DNA of 64,000 bases, from the NCBI GenBank assembly GCA_032252755.1, contig JAVUPY010000032.1, positions 1 through 64,000 of the forward strand. The letters are read 5' to 3'. Below are positions 44,313-52,910 of this stretch, in pieces. This stretch comes from Terriglobia bacterium. Lineage in GTDB: Bacteria; Acidobacteriota; Terriglobia; Terriglobales; Acidobacteriaceae. Numbering within the stretch: the stretch's first letter is position 1; each line of letters starts with the position of its first letter. The position numbers and the translations under genes were made by a program. The notes below the pieces were generated by a model. The model had not been told where the DNA came from. It saw nothing but the letters and a program-made list of their open reading frames with translations, and did not search any database.

Positions 44313-45187
44313 CCTACGCATACTTCCCCGGATGTTCGCTGCGCGGCACGGGCAAGGCATACGACGAATCCCTCGTAGCCGTGTTCCGTGCGCTAGATAT
44401 CGAAATGGAAGAGTTGCCGGACTGGAATTGCTGCGGCGCCACGACTTACATGTCGTTCGACGAGATTCAGTCTTACGCGCTCGCGGGGCGAAACCTTGCG
44501 ATCGCCGGTAAGATGAAACAGGATATCGTCGCTCCCTGCGCCGCTTGTTACCTGGTCCTCAATAAGACTCACTACTATGTGCACGACTACCCGCACATTC
44601 GTTACACCGTAGATAAAGCGCTGGCAAGCATCGGGTTGGAATACCAGGGGCAGGTCAAAGTCTTGCACCCATTGGAAATCCTCTTGAACGATTTCGGGTT
44701 GGCGAAGCTCAAATCGAAGGTGAAACGCCCGTTGCGGGAGTTCAAGGTTGCGCCCTATTACGGGTGCCAGATCGTGCGTCCTTATTCATTATTCGACAAC
44801 CAGCGAAATCCCACCTCGATGGACAAACTGCTCGAAGCATGCGGCGCCAAGGTCGTTTACTACCCGGTCAAGACACGTTGCTGCGGCGGCAGCCAGAAGG
44901 GCAGCCTGCCGGAGATCGGTTTGGACCTGATTTACTACCTGCTCAAGACAGCGGTGGACAACGGCGCCAACATTATTTCTGTTGCATGTCCGCTCTGCCA
45001 ATTCAACCTGGAAGCGTTCCAGAAGGAGGCGGCCCGGGATCGAGTCCGCCAGCCTCTCCCCATTGTTTACTTCACGCAGCTCATAGGCTTGGCTCTGGGA
45101 ATCGACGAACGGGCCTTGGGCCTGAATCGCGCACTCATCCCGTTGTCTGCAGCTCTGACCCGAAAGGAGGAGCTGGCACATGTCTGA
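44309..45187 (+). CDS. hdrB: Heterodisulfide reductase subunit B (CCG-domain catalytic subunit)
   Basis: 292 residues with two cysteine-rich CCG domains. The first has Cys9, Cys41-Cys42 and Cys77-x2-Cys80 (C-x31-CC-x34-CxxC). The second has GCQ, CCGG and CPLC. In methanogens these bind two non-cubane [4Fe-4S] clusters where the CoM-S-S-CoB disulfide is reduced. Bacteria lack those thiols, so the natural substrate here is unknown. It starts inside the end of hdrC (4-nt overlap) and ends 8 nt inside hdrA, consistent with a tightly coupled complex. Confidence 0.92.
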   Translation: MTYAYFPGCSLRGTGKAYDESLVAVFRALDIEMEELPDWNCCGATTYMSFDEIQSYALAGRNLAIAGKMKQDIVAPCAACYLVLNKTHYYVHDYPHIRYTVDKALASIGLEYQGQVKVLHPLEILLNDFGLAKLKSKVKRPLREFKVAPYYGCQIVRPYSLFDNQRNPTSMDKLLEACGAKVVYYPVKTRCCGGSQKGSLPEIGLDLIYYLLKTAVDNGANIISVACPLCQFNLEAFQKEAARDRVRQPLPIVYFTQLIGLALGIDERALGLNRALIPLSAALTRKEELAHV

Positions 45188-47174
45188 TCCGGGACTGGAT
45201 TGTCGGATTGGTGTTTACCTCTGCCATTGCGGAAGCAACATTGCCGCGACGGTCGATGTGATGGCACTCGCAGAGTATGCGCGAACCCTGCCGAACGTGG
45301 TGGTCGCCCGGGAATACAAATACATGTGTTCGGACCCGGGCCAGGAGCTCATCTGCACTGATATTGCTGATAAGAAGCTGAACCGCATCGTTGTTGCCGC
45401 GTGCTCGCCGATGCTGCACGAGAAGACGTTCCACAATGTCTTGAGCAGGGCCGGACTCAATCCGTTCTATCTGCAGTTCGTAAACATTCGGGAACACGTC
45501 TCATGGGTGCATCAGGACCACAAGGCCGCAACGGCGAAGGCTATGGACCTCGTACGCGCGGCGACGAGGCGTGTTGCACTTCATAAGAGTCTCGAAAAAC
45601 GGCGCGTACCGATCAATCCGAACGTTCTCGTGGTTGGTGGCGGGATTGCCGGAATTCACGCTGCACTCACCATGGCCGATGCCGGCAAACATGTGTACCT
45701 GGTGGAACGGGAGCCCACGATCGGCGGGCACATGGCAATGTTCGACAAAACCTTTCCGACCCTCGACTGCGCCGCCTGCATCCTCACGCCAAAGATGACG
45801 AGTGTCGGCTCCCATCCGAATATCTCGCTTTGGGCGTATTCGGAGGTCACGCAGGTGGAAGGCTACGTCGGCAACTATAAGGTTACGGTGTGCCGAAAGC
45901 CCCGCTACATTATCGAGGACTTGTGCGTCGGATGCCAGGAATGCATTACAGCCTGCATCTACAAAGAGGGCAAAACACCCGACGCTTTCAATCAAGGACT
46001 GAGTAAGCGCAAGCCCGTCTATCTTCCCTTCCCTCAGGCCATACCGCAGAAGGTCCTTATCGATCCTGATGCGTGCATCGAGTTCAAGACTGGGAAGTGC
46101 AAGAAGACATGCGTGGAGGCCTGCGCCGAACGCAACGCCATCGACTTCAAACAGCAAGAGAGCATCGAGGAGATCGACGTCGGGGCCATCATTCTCGCGA
46201 CCGGATTCCGGACCTTCGACGCACAACGAAATGCCTATTACGGGTACGGGCAGTACAAGAACGTATATACGTCGCTGGAAATCGAGCGTCTGATCAATGC
46301 CTCCGGGCCGACCAGTGGTGTGCTTCAGATGCGGGATGGACGCCAGCCACAATCGGTGGGGATTGTTCACTGCGTCGGTTCGCGCGATCAGAACACGAAT
46401 CGCTGGTGCTCGAAGGTGTGCTGCATGTACTCGCTCAAGTTGGCGCACCTTATCAAGGAGCGTACCGGGGCCGAGGTCTACAACTTCTATATCGACATGC
46501 GAACTCCCGGTAAGGGATATGAGGAGTTCTATGACAGGCTGCTCGATGAGGGTGTCCACTTTGTGCGGGGACGGGTAGCCGAGATATCCGATTGGCCGGC
46601 GCATCCGTCAGAAGAGGGCAAGCTCATCATTCGGGCCGAGGACACGCTGGCTGGCTTTGTCCGCCGCATTCCGGTGGACATGGTAGTGCTATCGGTCGGT
46701 CTTGAGCCGAAAGCCGACGCGCGAGATGTCGCCCGACTCTTCAACATGAGCTGCGCCAGCGAAGGCTGGTTCCTCGAGCGCCATCCGAAGCTGGCTCCGG
46801 TCAGCACCTTTACGGACGGCGTATTTATTGCGGGAGCCTGCCAGGGCCCGAAGGATATTCCCGAGACCGTCGCACAGGCGGGAGCCGCCGCCGCAGAAGT
46901 CATGGCACTGATCGATGCCGGCGAGATCGAACTCGATCCCTACACGGCATATGTGCTCGAAGAACACTGCTCGGGCTGCAAGACATGTATCCCAATGTGC
47001 CCGTACGGCGCAATTGCGTTCGATTCAGTGAAATCAAAGGCGAGCGTCAACGAGATACTCTGCAAGGGATGTGGAACTTGCGTTTCCGCGTGCCCGTCCG
47101 GATCGATCAACCAGAACTTTTTCGAAGACGAAGAGGTGTTTGCCGAGACAGAAGGAGTGCTGCTCCATGCCTAA
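45180..47174 (+). CDS. hdrA: Heterodisulfide reductase subunit A (FAD, multiple [4Fe-4S], bifurcating subunit)
   Basis: 664 residues, the typical HdrA length. The N-terminal domain has VYLCHCGSNIA, and the FAD-binding Rossmann motif is VLVVGGGIAGIHAAL near residue 145. It is followed by GGHMAMFDKTFPTLDCAACILTPKM, summarised as the DCAAC cluster region. Inserted ferredoxin domain: CVGCQECITAC. C-terminal ferredoxins: CSGCKTCIPMCP and CKGCGTCVSACP. No selenocysteine codon is needed. In known complexes HdrA is where hydrogen- or formate-derived electrons bifurcate to ferredoxin and HdrB. It overlaps both neighbours by 8 nt. Confidence 0.93.
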   Translation: MSDPGLDCRIGVYLCHCGSNIAATVDVMALAEYARTLPNVVVAREYKYMCSDPGQELICTDIADKKLNRIVVAACSPMLHEKTFHNVLSRAGLNPFYLQFVNIREHVSWVHQDHKAATAKAMDLVRAATRRVALHKSLEKRRVPINPNVLVVGGGIAGIHAALTMADAGKHVYLVEREPTIGGHMAMFDKTFPTLDCAACILTPKMTSVGSHPNISLWAYSEVTQVEGYVGNYKVTVCRKPRYIIEDLCVGCQECITACIYKEGKTPDAFNQGLSKRKPVYLPFPQAIPQKVLIDPDACIEFKTGKCKKTCVEACAERNAIDFKQQESIEEIDVGAIILATGFRTFDAQRNAYYGYGQYKNVYTSLEIERLINASGPTSGVLQMRDGRQPQSVGIVHCVGSRDQNTNRWCSKVCCMYSLKLAHLIKERTGAEVYNFYIDMRTPGKGYEEFYDRLLDEGVHFVRGRVAEISDWPAHPSEEGKLIIRAEDTLAGFVRRIPVDMVVLSVGLEPKADARDVARLFNMSCASEGWFLERHPKLAPVSTFTDGVFIAGACQGPKDIPETVAQAGAAAAEVMALIDAGEIELDPYTAYVLEEHCSGCKTCIPMCPYGAIAFDSVKSKASVNEILCKGCGTCVSACPSGSINQNFFEDEEVFAETEGVLLHA

Positions 47175-47646
47175 CGGTCAAGAAGATGCCACAACGGTGT
47201 TTGAGCCCAGGATCGTAGCGTTCTTCTGCAACTGGTGTACGTACCTGGCGTCCGATCTGGCGGGCAGTTCCCGAATGAAGTATCCGCCGAATTCGTGCGT
47301 CATCCGCCTGATGTGTTCCGGCAGGGTGGATCCGCAATTCATTCTGAATGCATTTGCGCACGGGGCTGACGGTGTCCTGATCGGCGGGTGCCATCCCGGC
47401 GATTGTCACTACCGCGAAGGCAATTACAAGGCACTTCGCCGGTTCCGGCTGTTGCGCAGGATGCTCGTCAAGATGGGGATTGAAGAGGAGCGGGTCCGAC
47501 TGGAATGGATTTCGGCGGCGGAAGCGGATCGTGTTCGTGATGTCATTCGTGAAATGGTCGGCAAGATCCGCGAACTTGGCCCGCTGAAGCTTGACCTCGT
47601 TCCAAAAGCAGAAATGACAAAAGCGGAGGAACTGATCCATGCCTGA
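47167..47646 (+). CDS. mvhD: MvhD-like hydrogenase iron-sulfur subunit (electron link to HdrA)
   Basis: 159 residues from the ATG at 47167, inside the end of hdrA. MvhD motifs: FFCNWCTYLASD, VIRLMCSGRVDPQFIL, GADGVLIGGCHPGDCHY and GNYKALRRFRLLRRML. The cysteines bind the [2Fe-2S] cluster that passes electrons from MvhG to HdrA. It is separate from HdrA rather than fused as in some sulfate reducers. It overlaps the next gene by 8 nt. Confidence 0.92.
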   Translation: MPNGQEDATTVFEPRIVAFFCNWCTYLASDLAGSSRMKYPPNSCVIRLMCSGRVDPQFILNAFAHGADGVLIGGCHPGDCHYREGNYKALRRFRLLRRMLVKMGIEEERVRLEWISAAEADRVRDVIREMVGKIRELGPLKLDLVPKAEMTKAEELIHA

Positions 47647-48610
47647 CAAGCCGAAGATCGCTCTGTACTGGTGCGCGTCGTGTGGAGGATGTGACGAGGC
47701 GGTCGTGGATCTCGCCGAGGGCGTATTGACGCTGACGGATGCTGTTGACATTGCTTTCTGGCCGGTGGCTCTCGATGGCAAACGGAGCGATGTTGAAAAT
47801 CTTGCCGACGGAGGCTTGCTGGCAACTCTGATCAACGGGGCTGTCCGTAATTCCGAGCAGGAAGAAATGGCGCATCTCCTTCGTGCCAAATCGCAGTACA
47901 TAATTGCGTTCGGGGCATGCGCTCACCTGGGAGGAATTCCCGGGTTGGCGAATCTCTATTCGAGCCAGGACATCCTCTCAGCGGCCTTCAACGATTCACC
48001 AACCACGGAGCCAGACGCGGTGTTGCCGCGCACGAACACACTCGACGAGATGCACGCGCTGGGCCTGCCCGAGTTCCGCGAAACGGTAAAGACGCTCGAC
48101 CAGGTTATTGCGGTGGACTACTACATCCCCGGATGCCCTCCCAGCCGAAAAGTCGTATCCGAGGCCTTGCGGGCGCTCGTCTCCGGCGAACTGCCCGATC
48201 GGGGAACTGTTCTCGCTCCCAATATTGCCCTTTGCGAAGAGTGCCCGCGGAAAGAGAGTAAGCCGGAGAAACTCTCGCTGGAATCGCTTCACCGAACCTA
48301 TGGAATCGAGATCGATCCGGAGAAGTGCCTGCTTGCGCAAGGGATCGTGTGCCTGGGGATGGGTACACGCGCCGGGTGCGATGCGGCATGTATTCGCGGA
48401 AATATGCCGTGCACGGGATGTTTCGGCCCCAGCGACAGGGTGCGAGACCAAGGGGCAAAACTTTTGTCGGCATTGGCGTCGAGTTTGTCCGCGACCGAGA
48501 CAGAAGCTATCGATTTGGCGCTCGCTGAACTTCCCGACGAGGTCGGAACATTCTATCGGTATAGCTTGCCGGGATCCTTGCTGCAGAGAGCGTTAGTGCA
48601 TTCGAAATAG
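47639..48610 (+). CDS. mvhG: [NiFe] hydrogenase small subunit, MvhG-like
   Basis: 323 residues without a signal peptide, so cytoplasmic. The proximal cluster region starts CASCGGCDEAV near residue 12. FGACAHLGGIPGLANL and IPGCPPSRKVVSEALRALV complete the small-subunit core. The C-terminal clusters use CEECPRK, KCLLAQGIVC, GCDAAC and CTGC. This is the F420-non-reducing (group 3c, Mvh) type, relaying electrons from the Ni-Fe site to MvhD. It lies 23 nt before the large-subunit gene. Confidence 0.9.
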   Translation: MPDKPKIALYWCASCGGCDEAVVDLAEGVLTLTDAVDIAFWPVALDGKRSDVENLADGGLLATLINGAVRNSEQEEMAHLLRAKSQYIIAFGACAHLGGIPGLANLYSSQDILSAAFNDSPTTEPDAVLPRTNTLDEMHALGLPEFRETVKTLDQVIAVDYYIPGCPPSRKVVSEALRALVSGELPDRGTVLAPNIALCEECPRKESKPEKLSLESLHRTYGIEIDPEKCLLAQGIVCLGMGTRAGCDAACIRGNMPCTGCFGPSDRVRDQGAKLLSALASSLSATETEAIDLALAELPDEVGTFYRYSLPGSLLQRALVHSK

Positions 48611-48633
48611 CCGTTGAATCGTGGAGGGTGGAA

Positions 48634-50157
48634 ATGTCTCACGCAACGATCGAGCCCGTTGGAAAAGGCGAGAAGAAGACGATCACCATCGACCCCATTA
48701 CCCGTCTTGAAGGCCACGGAAAAATATCTATATTTCTTGACGATGCCGGAGAAGTCGAACGAGCGTACTTCCAGGTTCCCGAGCTTCGTGGGTTCGAGAA
48801 GTTCGTCCAGGGGCGACCGGCAGAGGAGATGCCGCAGATCACGTCAAGGATTTGCGGGGTGTGTCCGATGGCGCATCACATGGCCGCAACGAAGGCTTTG
48901 GATGCTGTTTTCCACGTTACGCCACCCCGTGCTGCGCACCTGATTCGGGAACTCGCGTACTCCATCTTCTACATCGAAGACCACCTGCTGCACTTCTTCT
49001 TCCTCGGAGGACCGGACCTGATCGTCGGCCCGGACGCGCCTTCGGCAGAACGCAACGTCCTTGGGGTAATAAAGGTGCTGGGGATCGATGCTGCCAGGAA
49101 GGTTATTTCGACCCGCCAGCAATTGCGGGATTTGAACGTTGAGATTGCTGGAAAGGCGATTCACCCCGTGTTCGGGTTGCCGGGTGGAGTGTCAAAGGCT
49201 CTGGGTGCCGAAACTATCGCCAAGGCTAAAGAACTCGCGCGCGAAGCCAAAGATTTCACGTTGAGTGTTCTGGATATCTTCGAGAACAAACTCTTCCCGG
49301 TTTATGCGGACGCGATCAAGTCTGACGGTTACACACACGCAACCTATTACATGGGCCTGGTTGACCATGAGAATCGGCCGAACTTCTACGACGGCGAAGC
49401 GCGAATCGTCGGTCCCGATGGACGGGAATGGAAACGGTTCCGCGGCATGGATTACCTGAACGTCGTTGCCGAGCACGTCGAGCCCTGGAGTTACGTCAAG
49501 TTCTGCTACCTGAAGCCCATTGGCTGGAAAGGTTTTCAGGATGGCGCAGAAAGCGGAGTTTACAGTGTGGCCCCACTGGCGCGACTCAATGTCGCGGAGA
49601 AGATGGCGACGCCACTTGCACAGGCAGCACTCGAACGGTACCGGTCGACATTTGGGGCAAGGATCGTTCATCACACGCTTGCCAACCACTGGGCACGGCT
49701 GATCGAAACTATCTATGCGTCGGAACGGATGGCCGAAATAGCCGCCGATCCGGAGATCGCCGATCGCCACGTCCGTACTATCCCAACGGAGAAGCCGACT
49801 GAAGGTGTGGGAATCGTCGAAGCGCCGAGAGGAACATTAATTCATCACTACAAGACCGACGAGCGCGGCATCATAACCAACGCCAACCTTATTGTTGCGA
49901 CGCAGCACAATGCCGCACGAATTGCCATGAGCGTCGACAGGGCCGCGAAGGACCTTATTCATAGAGGAATCGTGACCGACGGGATCCTGAACCGAGTCGA
50001 GATGGCGTTCCGCGCCTACGACCCGTGTAATGGGTGCGCAACTCACGCCATCGGTCAGGCAATGCCAATCTTTATAGAGGTCAGGGGCAAACATGGGAAC
50101 CTGATCGAGACTCTGGAACGTGATGTGAACGGGACGGTCCGCAGGACTATATTTTAG
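48634..50157 (+). CDS. mvhA: [NiFe] hydrogenase large subunit, MvhA-like (group 3c)
   Basis: 507 residues from the ATG at 48634 with GGAGGG upstream. The nickel ligands are in L1 RICGVCPMAHH (Cys74, Cys77) and L2 DPCNGCATH (Cys465, Cys468, His471). RLEGHGK near residue 25 is the conserved N-terminal motif. L2 more often reads DPCxSCxxH, and here the serine position is glycine. A 36-residue tail follows His471; large-subunit tails are normally removed by a maturation protease. No such protease or hyp gene lies in the window. With MvhD/G and HdrABC it should oxidise H2 in the cytoplasm. Confidence 0.92.
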   Translation: MSHATIEPVGKGEKKTITIDPITRLEGHGKISIFLDDAGEVERAYFQVPELRGFEKFVQGRPAEEMPQITSRICGVCPMAHHMAATKALDAVFHVTPPRAAHLIRELAYSIFYIEDHLLHFFFLGGPDLIVGPDAPSAERNVLGVIKVLGIDAARKVISTRQQLRDLNVEIAGKAIHPVFGLPGGVSKALGAETIAKAKELAREAKDFTLSVLDIFENKLFPVYADAIKSDGYTHATYYMGLVDHENRPNFYDGEARIVGPDGREWKRFRGMDYLNVVAEHVEPWSYVKFCYLKPIGWKGFQDGAESGVYSVAPLARLNVAEKMATPLAQAALERYRSTFGARIVHHTLANHWARLIETIYASERMAEIAADPEIADRHVRTIPTEKPTEGVGIVEAPRGTLIHHYKTDERGIITNANLIVATQHNAARIAMSVDRAAKDLIHRGIVTDGILNRVEMAFRAYDPCNGCATHAIGQAMPIFIEVRGKHGNLIETLERDVNGTVRRTIF

Positions 50158-50187
50158 TCCTGAACGTACCCGTTCCAAGGAGGCCTC

Positions 50188-51276
50188 ATGCTGGCAAAGA
50201 TGAAAGGCCTGAGCTTTTGGCGAGTCTTCCTCGTCGTGGTCGTCCTTGCCGGCACTGCGGCATACATCGTCGATCGCGTTCGCGGCTATCCATTCCATCT
50301 CTATGAAGTGTTTCCGTGGGATATCTCCGCGACACTGAACATCTTCTGCGGTCTCTCACTCGCCGCAGCGGGCATGACCATTGCGGCGGTGCTCGCAGTT
50401 CTGGAACTCTCCGAATATCGATTGCTGCGAACAACCAGCCTGGTCATCGCTTATCTCGGTTTTGTGTGCGCACTGATCGCAAGCATTCTGCGATATCGCC
50501 TGGACTGGAATACTGTCTGGAGTCTGTGGTCGCCGCATTCGATTCCTGCCGGCGCTGGGGTAGCCCTCGTGCTGTATTCCGTCATCCTCCTGGACGACAT
50601 CTACTCGGCGCGTCGGAACCGGCCCGGGAGCGAATTTGTACGACTTCCCGCGGTTCGCTACGTGGCGATGTTATTGACGTGTATTGCCGCATTCGTGGCT
50701 GGTCTCCAGGAATCCGCCTTCCTCAACGTCATGGCAGTCGCGCCAGACCGCTTTTCTCCCATCTGGGTGAGCGCCATGTTACCCGTGAATGCGTTTCTCT
50801 CTGGCGTATCTGCCTGTCTCGCGCTGATGGTCTTCTCTTTCTGGCGTTTCGGTAGCTCGACAAGCAAAGTGGCAGAACCGCTGACGGTCGCCGCCATCGC
50901 TCTTCGTGTCGTTTTGATTGTGACGATCGGGATGCGAATACTTGAGCTCACCGATATGCACCAGTGGCACAATCTGGCAAGCAATCACTTGTATGGTTAC
51001 CTGTTCGGGCTGGAACTCGTCCTCTTTCTCACGCCCGCCCTGTTTCTTCTGAACGCACGAAAGGGCGAGTATCGACTGGTGTCGGAAAGCAGCCTGATGG
51101 TGATTGCTGGATTTGTCACGAATCGCCTCAACACGACCATCACCTCTCGCGAGATCGTGACAGGCACATCCTTCGAGCCGAGATTCTCCGACATGATCTT
51201 CGCGCTCGCATTGATCGCCCTGGCCACAGCCGCATTCGTGTACACGATGAAGCGCCGGTTGGAATCCCACGCGTAA
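50188..51276 (+). CDS. NrfD/HybB-like integral membrane protein
   Basis: 362 residues with about 9-10 predicted membrane helices, beginning FWRVFLVVVVLAGTAAYIVD. The pattern of small-residue helices and the segment FCGLSLAAAGMTIAAVLAVLEL, here the second helix, fits the NrfD/PsrC/HybB family. That family transfers electrons or protons between iron-sulfur subunits and the quinone pool. The ATG has AAGGAGG 7 nt upstream, and the gene is 30 nt after mvhA, so it belongs to the same operon. Mvh-Hdr complexes are usually soluble, so a membrane partner is notable. Similarity is by topology and a few motifs, so the assignment is tentative. Confidence 0.65.
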   Translation: MLAKMKGLSFWRVFLVVVVLAGTAAYIVDRVRGYPFHLYEVFPWDISATLNIFCGLSLAAAGMTIAAVLAVLELSEYRLLRTTSLVIAYLGFVCALIASILRYRLDWNTVWSLWSPHSIPAGAGVALVLYSVILLDDIYSARRNRPGSEFVRLPAVRYVAMLLTCIAAFVAGLQESAFLNVMAVAPDRFSPIWVSAMLPVNAFLSGVSACLALMVFSFWRFGSSTSKVAEPLTVAAIALRVVLIVTIGMRILELTDMHQWHNLASNHLYGYLFGLELVLFLTPALFLLNARKGEYRLVSESSLMVIAGFVTNRLNTTITSREIVTGTSFEPRFSDMIFALALIALATAAFVYTMKRRLESHA

Positions 51277-51441
51277 ACGATGCACCCTGTCGTGCACTCG
51301 GCAAAAGAAAGGCGCGCTGGATCGCCACCGTTTGAAAGATCCGATCGTGGCGCACGCCGAGAGCCGTCCTGGAGTTGTTACATCACACCTTCCCGGCGAG
51401 GGCGGGTGATAAGATCAAGAAAACAAGATATATGGTTTTGT

Positions 51442-51530
51442 GCCGGGATGGCGAAACTGGCAGACGCAGCGGACTTAAAATCCGCAGGCCCGAAAGGGCT
51501 GTGGGGGTTCAAGTCCCCCTCCCGGCACCA
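51442..51530 (+). tRNA. tRNA-Leu (anticodon TAA)
   Basis: 89 nt including an encoded CCA end. Acceptor GCCGGGA pairs with TCCCGGC. The anticodon stem GCGGA/TCCGC encloses loop CTTAAAA with anticodon TAA, reading UUA. A long variable arm (GGCCCGAAAGGGCTGT region) marks a class II tRNA, and the T arm is GGGGGTTCAAGTCCCCC. It stands alone, on the same strand as the upstream operon. Confidence 0.95.
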
Positions 51531-51633
51531 ATTACGAACGAGTCTGCCTACTCCAGGCGTAATACACGCACGCGCGGTTATGACTTGCGGGCGCTCAAAT
51601 CGGCTATAAGTCCCACCATCGTTATTGAGGCCA

Positions 51634-52608
51634 TCACTGCACGGGCCTCTGCCCATCCAGTCCACGAGGAAGATGGGGATTTCTGTGCAGTTCGTTCGAG
51701 CGCCGAATGAACTCGGCGATGCGCTGGATTGATTGCTCCAGAACCTCAATGTAGTGTGCCGATTGTTGATCACAGGACGCCTTCAAAATGTGAGCGGCGC
51801 CACTGGCGGCCTCCAGCGGGTTATTGATTTCGTGTGCCATTTCTCCAAGCAGTTTCGCCTTGGCCTCCCAGGCGCGCGCAATCTCCAGCGCCCTACGTTG
51901 CGAAAGATCAAAGTTGCTTTCCAGCACGAACTCACTGCCGTCAGCGTCGAACCTTCGCCAGCGACTCGCAACATGAATGTAGTGGCCGCTCTGGGTGCGG
52001 TGAACCAATTCGCCTTCCCAGGAACCTGTCGCCTTTAGTTGCGACTCAATCTCCGCCAAACTAGCCGGAAATTTGGTATCCAGTAATTCGTGGCTCCGCC
52101 GGTCTTTGGCTTCTTTCCACGTATAGCCGTACAGCAGTTCCGCTCCGTTGTTCCAATACACGATTCGGTCTTCCGGGTCCCGAACCAAGATGGGTTCGTA
52201 AGCTAGATCAAGTAATCTAGCCTGCGCGCGAAGCTTGATCTCTCGGCGCTTGGTATCGGTTATGTCCCTGCTGACGCCGATCATGATTTGTCCCGGCCGT
52301 CTCTCTTGCGCCAGGCACCCGTTGGAGACGAGCCATCTGGTTTCACCACCAGGCAGATCAACTCGAAACTCGACGGAATAGTTCTTGCCCGAAGACACAG
52401 AATCGCGAACGCATTCCTTCACCCGCTCACGATCCGCCGCCGAGACACACTCGAAGAATCGTTCACCCGTTGTCAGTTCCGCAATCGGGCGGCTGAATAA
52501 TTCGACGCTTCCCGGCTGCCACCGGAGTTCGTCGGTGTCGACGAACCACTCCCAGATGGCAAGTTGTGCGGCCTCTTGCGCCAGCCGGAGTTCTTCGGCT
52601 CTGAACAT
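51634..52608 (-). CDS. PAS-PAS-HisKA sensor protein lacking an ATPase domain
   Basis: 324 residues from the ATG at 52608, which has GGAG upstream; an ATG at 52623 is also possible. Two PAS domains: about 1-115 (AIWEWFVDTDELRWQPGSVELF ... VSRDITDTKRREI) and about 120-245 (EPILVRDPEDRIVYWNNGAELLYGYTWKEA ... SNFDLSQRRALE). A HisKA helix follows with the phospho-acceptor motif EMAHEINNPLEAA near residue 260. The protein ends about 60 residues later, where a HATPase_c domain should begin. No further kinase sequence is found downstream in any frame. It is either naturally short (phosphotransfer or dominant partner) or truncated. The soluble architecture suggests cytoplasmic sensing. Confidence 0.8.
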   Translation of the reverse strand: MFRAEELRLAQEAAQLAIWEWFVDTDELRWQPGSVELFSRPIAELTTGERFFECVSAADRERVKECVRDSVSSGKNYSVEFRVDLPGGETRWLVSNGCLAQERRPGQIMIGVSRDITDTKRREIKLRAQARLLDLAYEPILVRDPEDRIVYWNNGAELLYGYTWKEAKDRRSHELLDTKFPASLAEIESQLKATGSWEGELVHRTQSGHYIHVASRWRRFDADGSEFVLESNFDLSQRRALEIARAWEAKAKLLGEMAHEINNPLEAASGAAHILKASCDQQSAHYIEVLEQSIQRIAEFIRRSNELHRNPHLPRGLDGQRPVQ

Positions 52609-52789
52609 GATCGTAAACTCCATGAGTTGTGGGTAAACAACAACGAGGACGACAACCTTTGATCTGTCGCAACGAAATTAGATGCGAACTACGGTTTGGC
52701 AACATTCAAATGCAGAGACTTGCACTATCCCAGTGTGTATCAATTGCTTAGAGACAACTCCTGCCCATGGGACTAAGGGTTTCCTGATG

Positions 52790-52817
52790 TTGCTGCCTCA
52801 GCAGCTCTCGTTATAAA
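52790..52817 (+). promoter_or_regulatory. Candidate promoter of the response-regulator gene
   Basis: TTGCTG (52790-52795) and TATAAA (52812-52817) are spaced 16 bp. The leader to the ATG at 52911 would be about 87 nt. A small GCTGC/GCAGC hairpin overlaps the spacer. Confidence 0.4.
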
Positions 52818-52910
52818 GTGATAAACACTGGAAGTCATTTCTCAGAGTTCCTCAAGAACCTCTGTGGTGGCAGGGTTCGCACCGAAACCTGCGATCAAGG
52901 AAAGTTGCTT

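Noticed and set aside
45501-46604. 367-codon minus-strand frame
   Set aside because: Antisense to hdrA, which has complete FAD and ferredoxin motifs.
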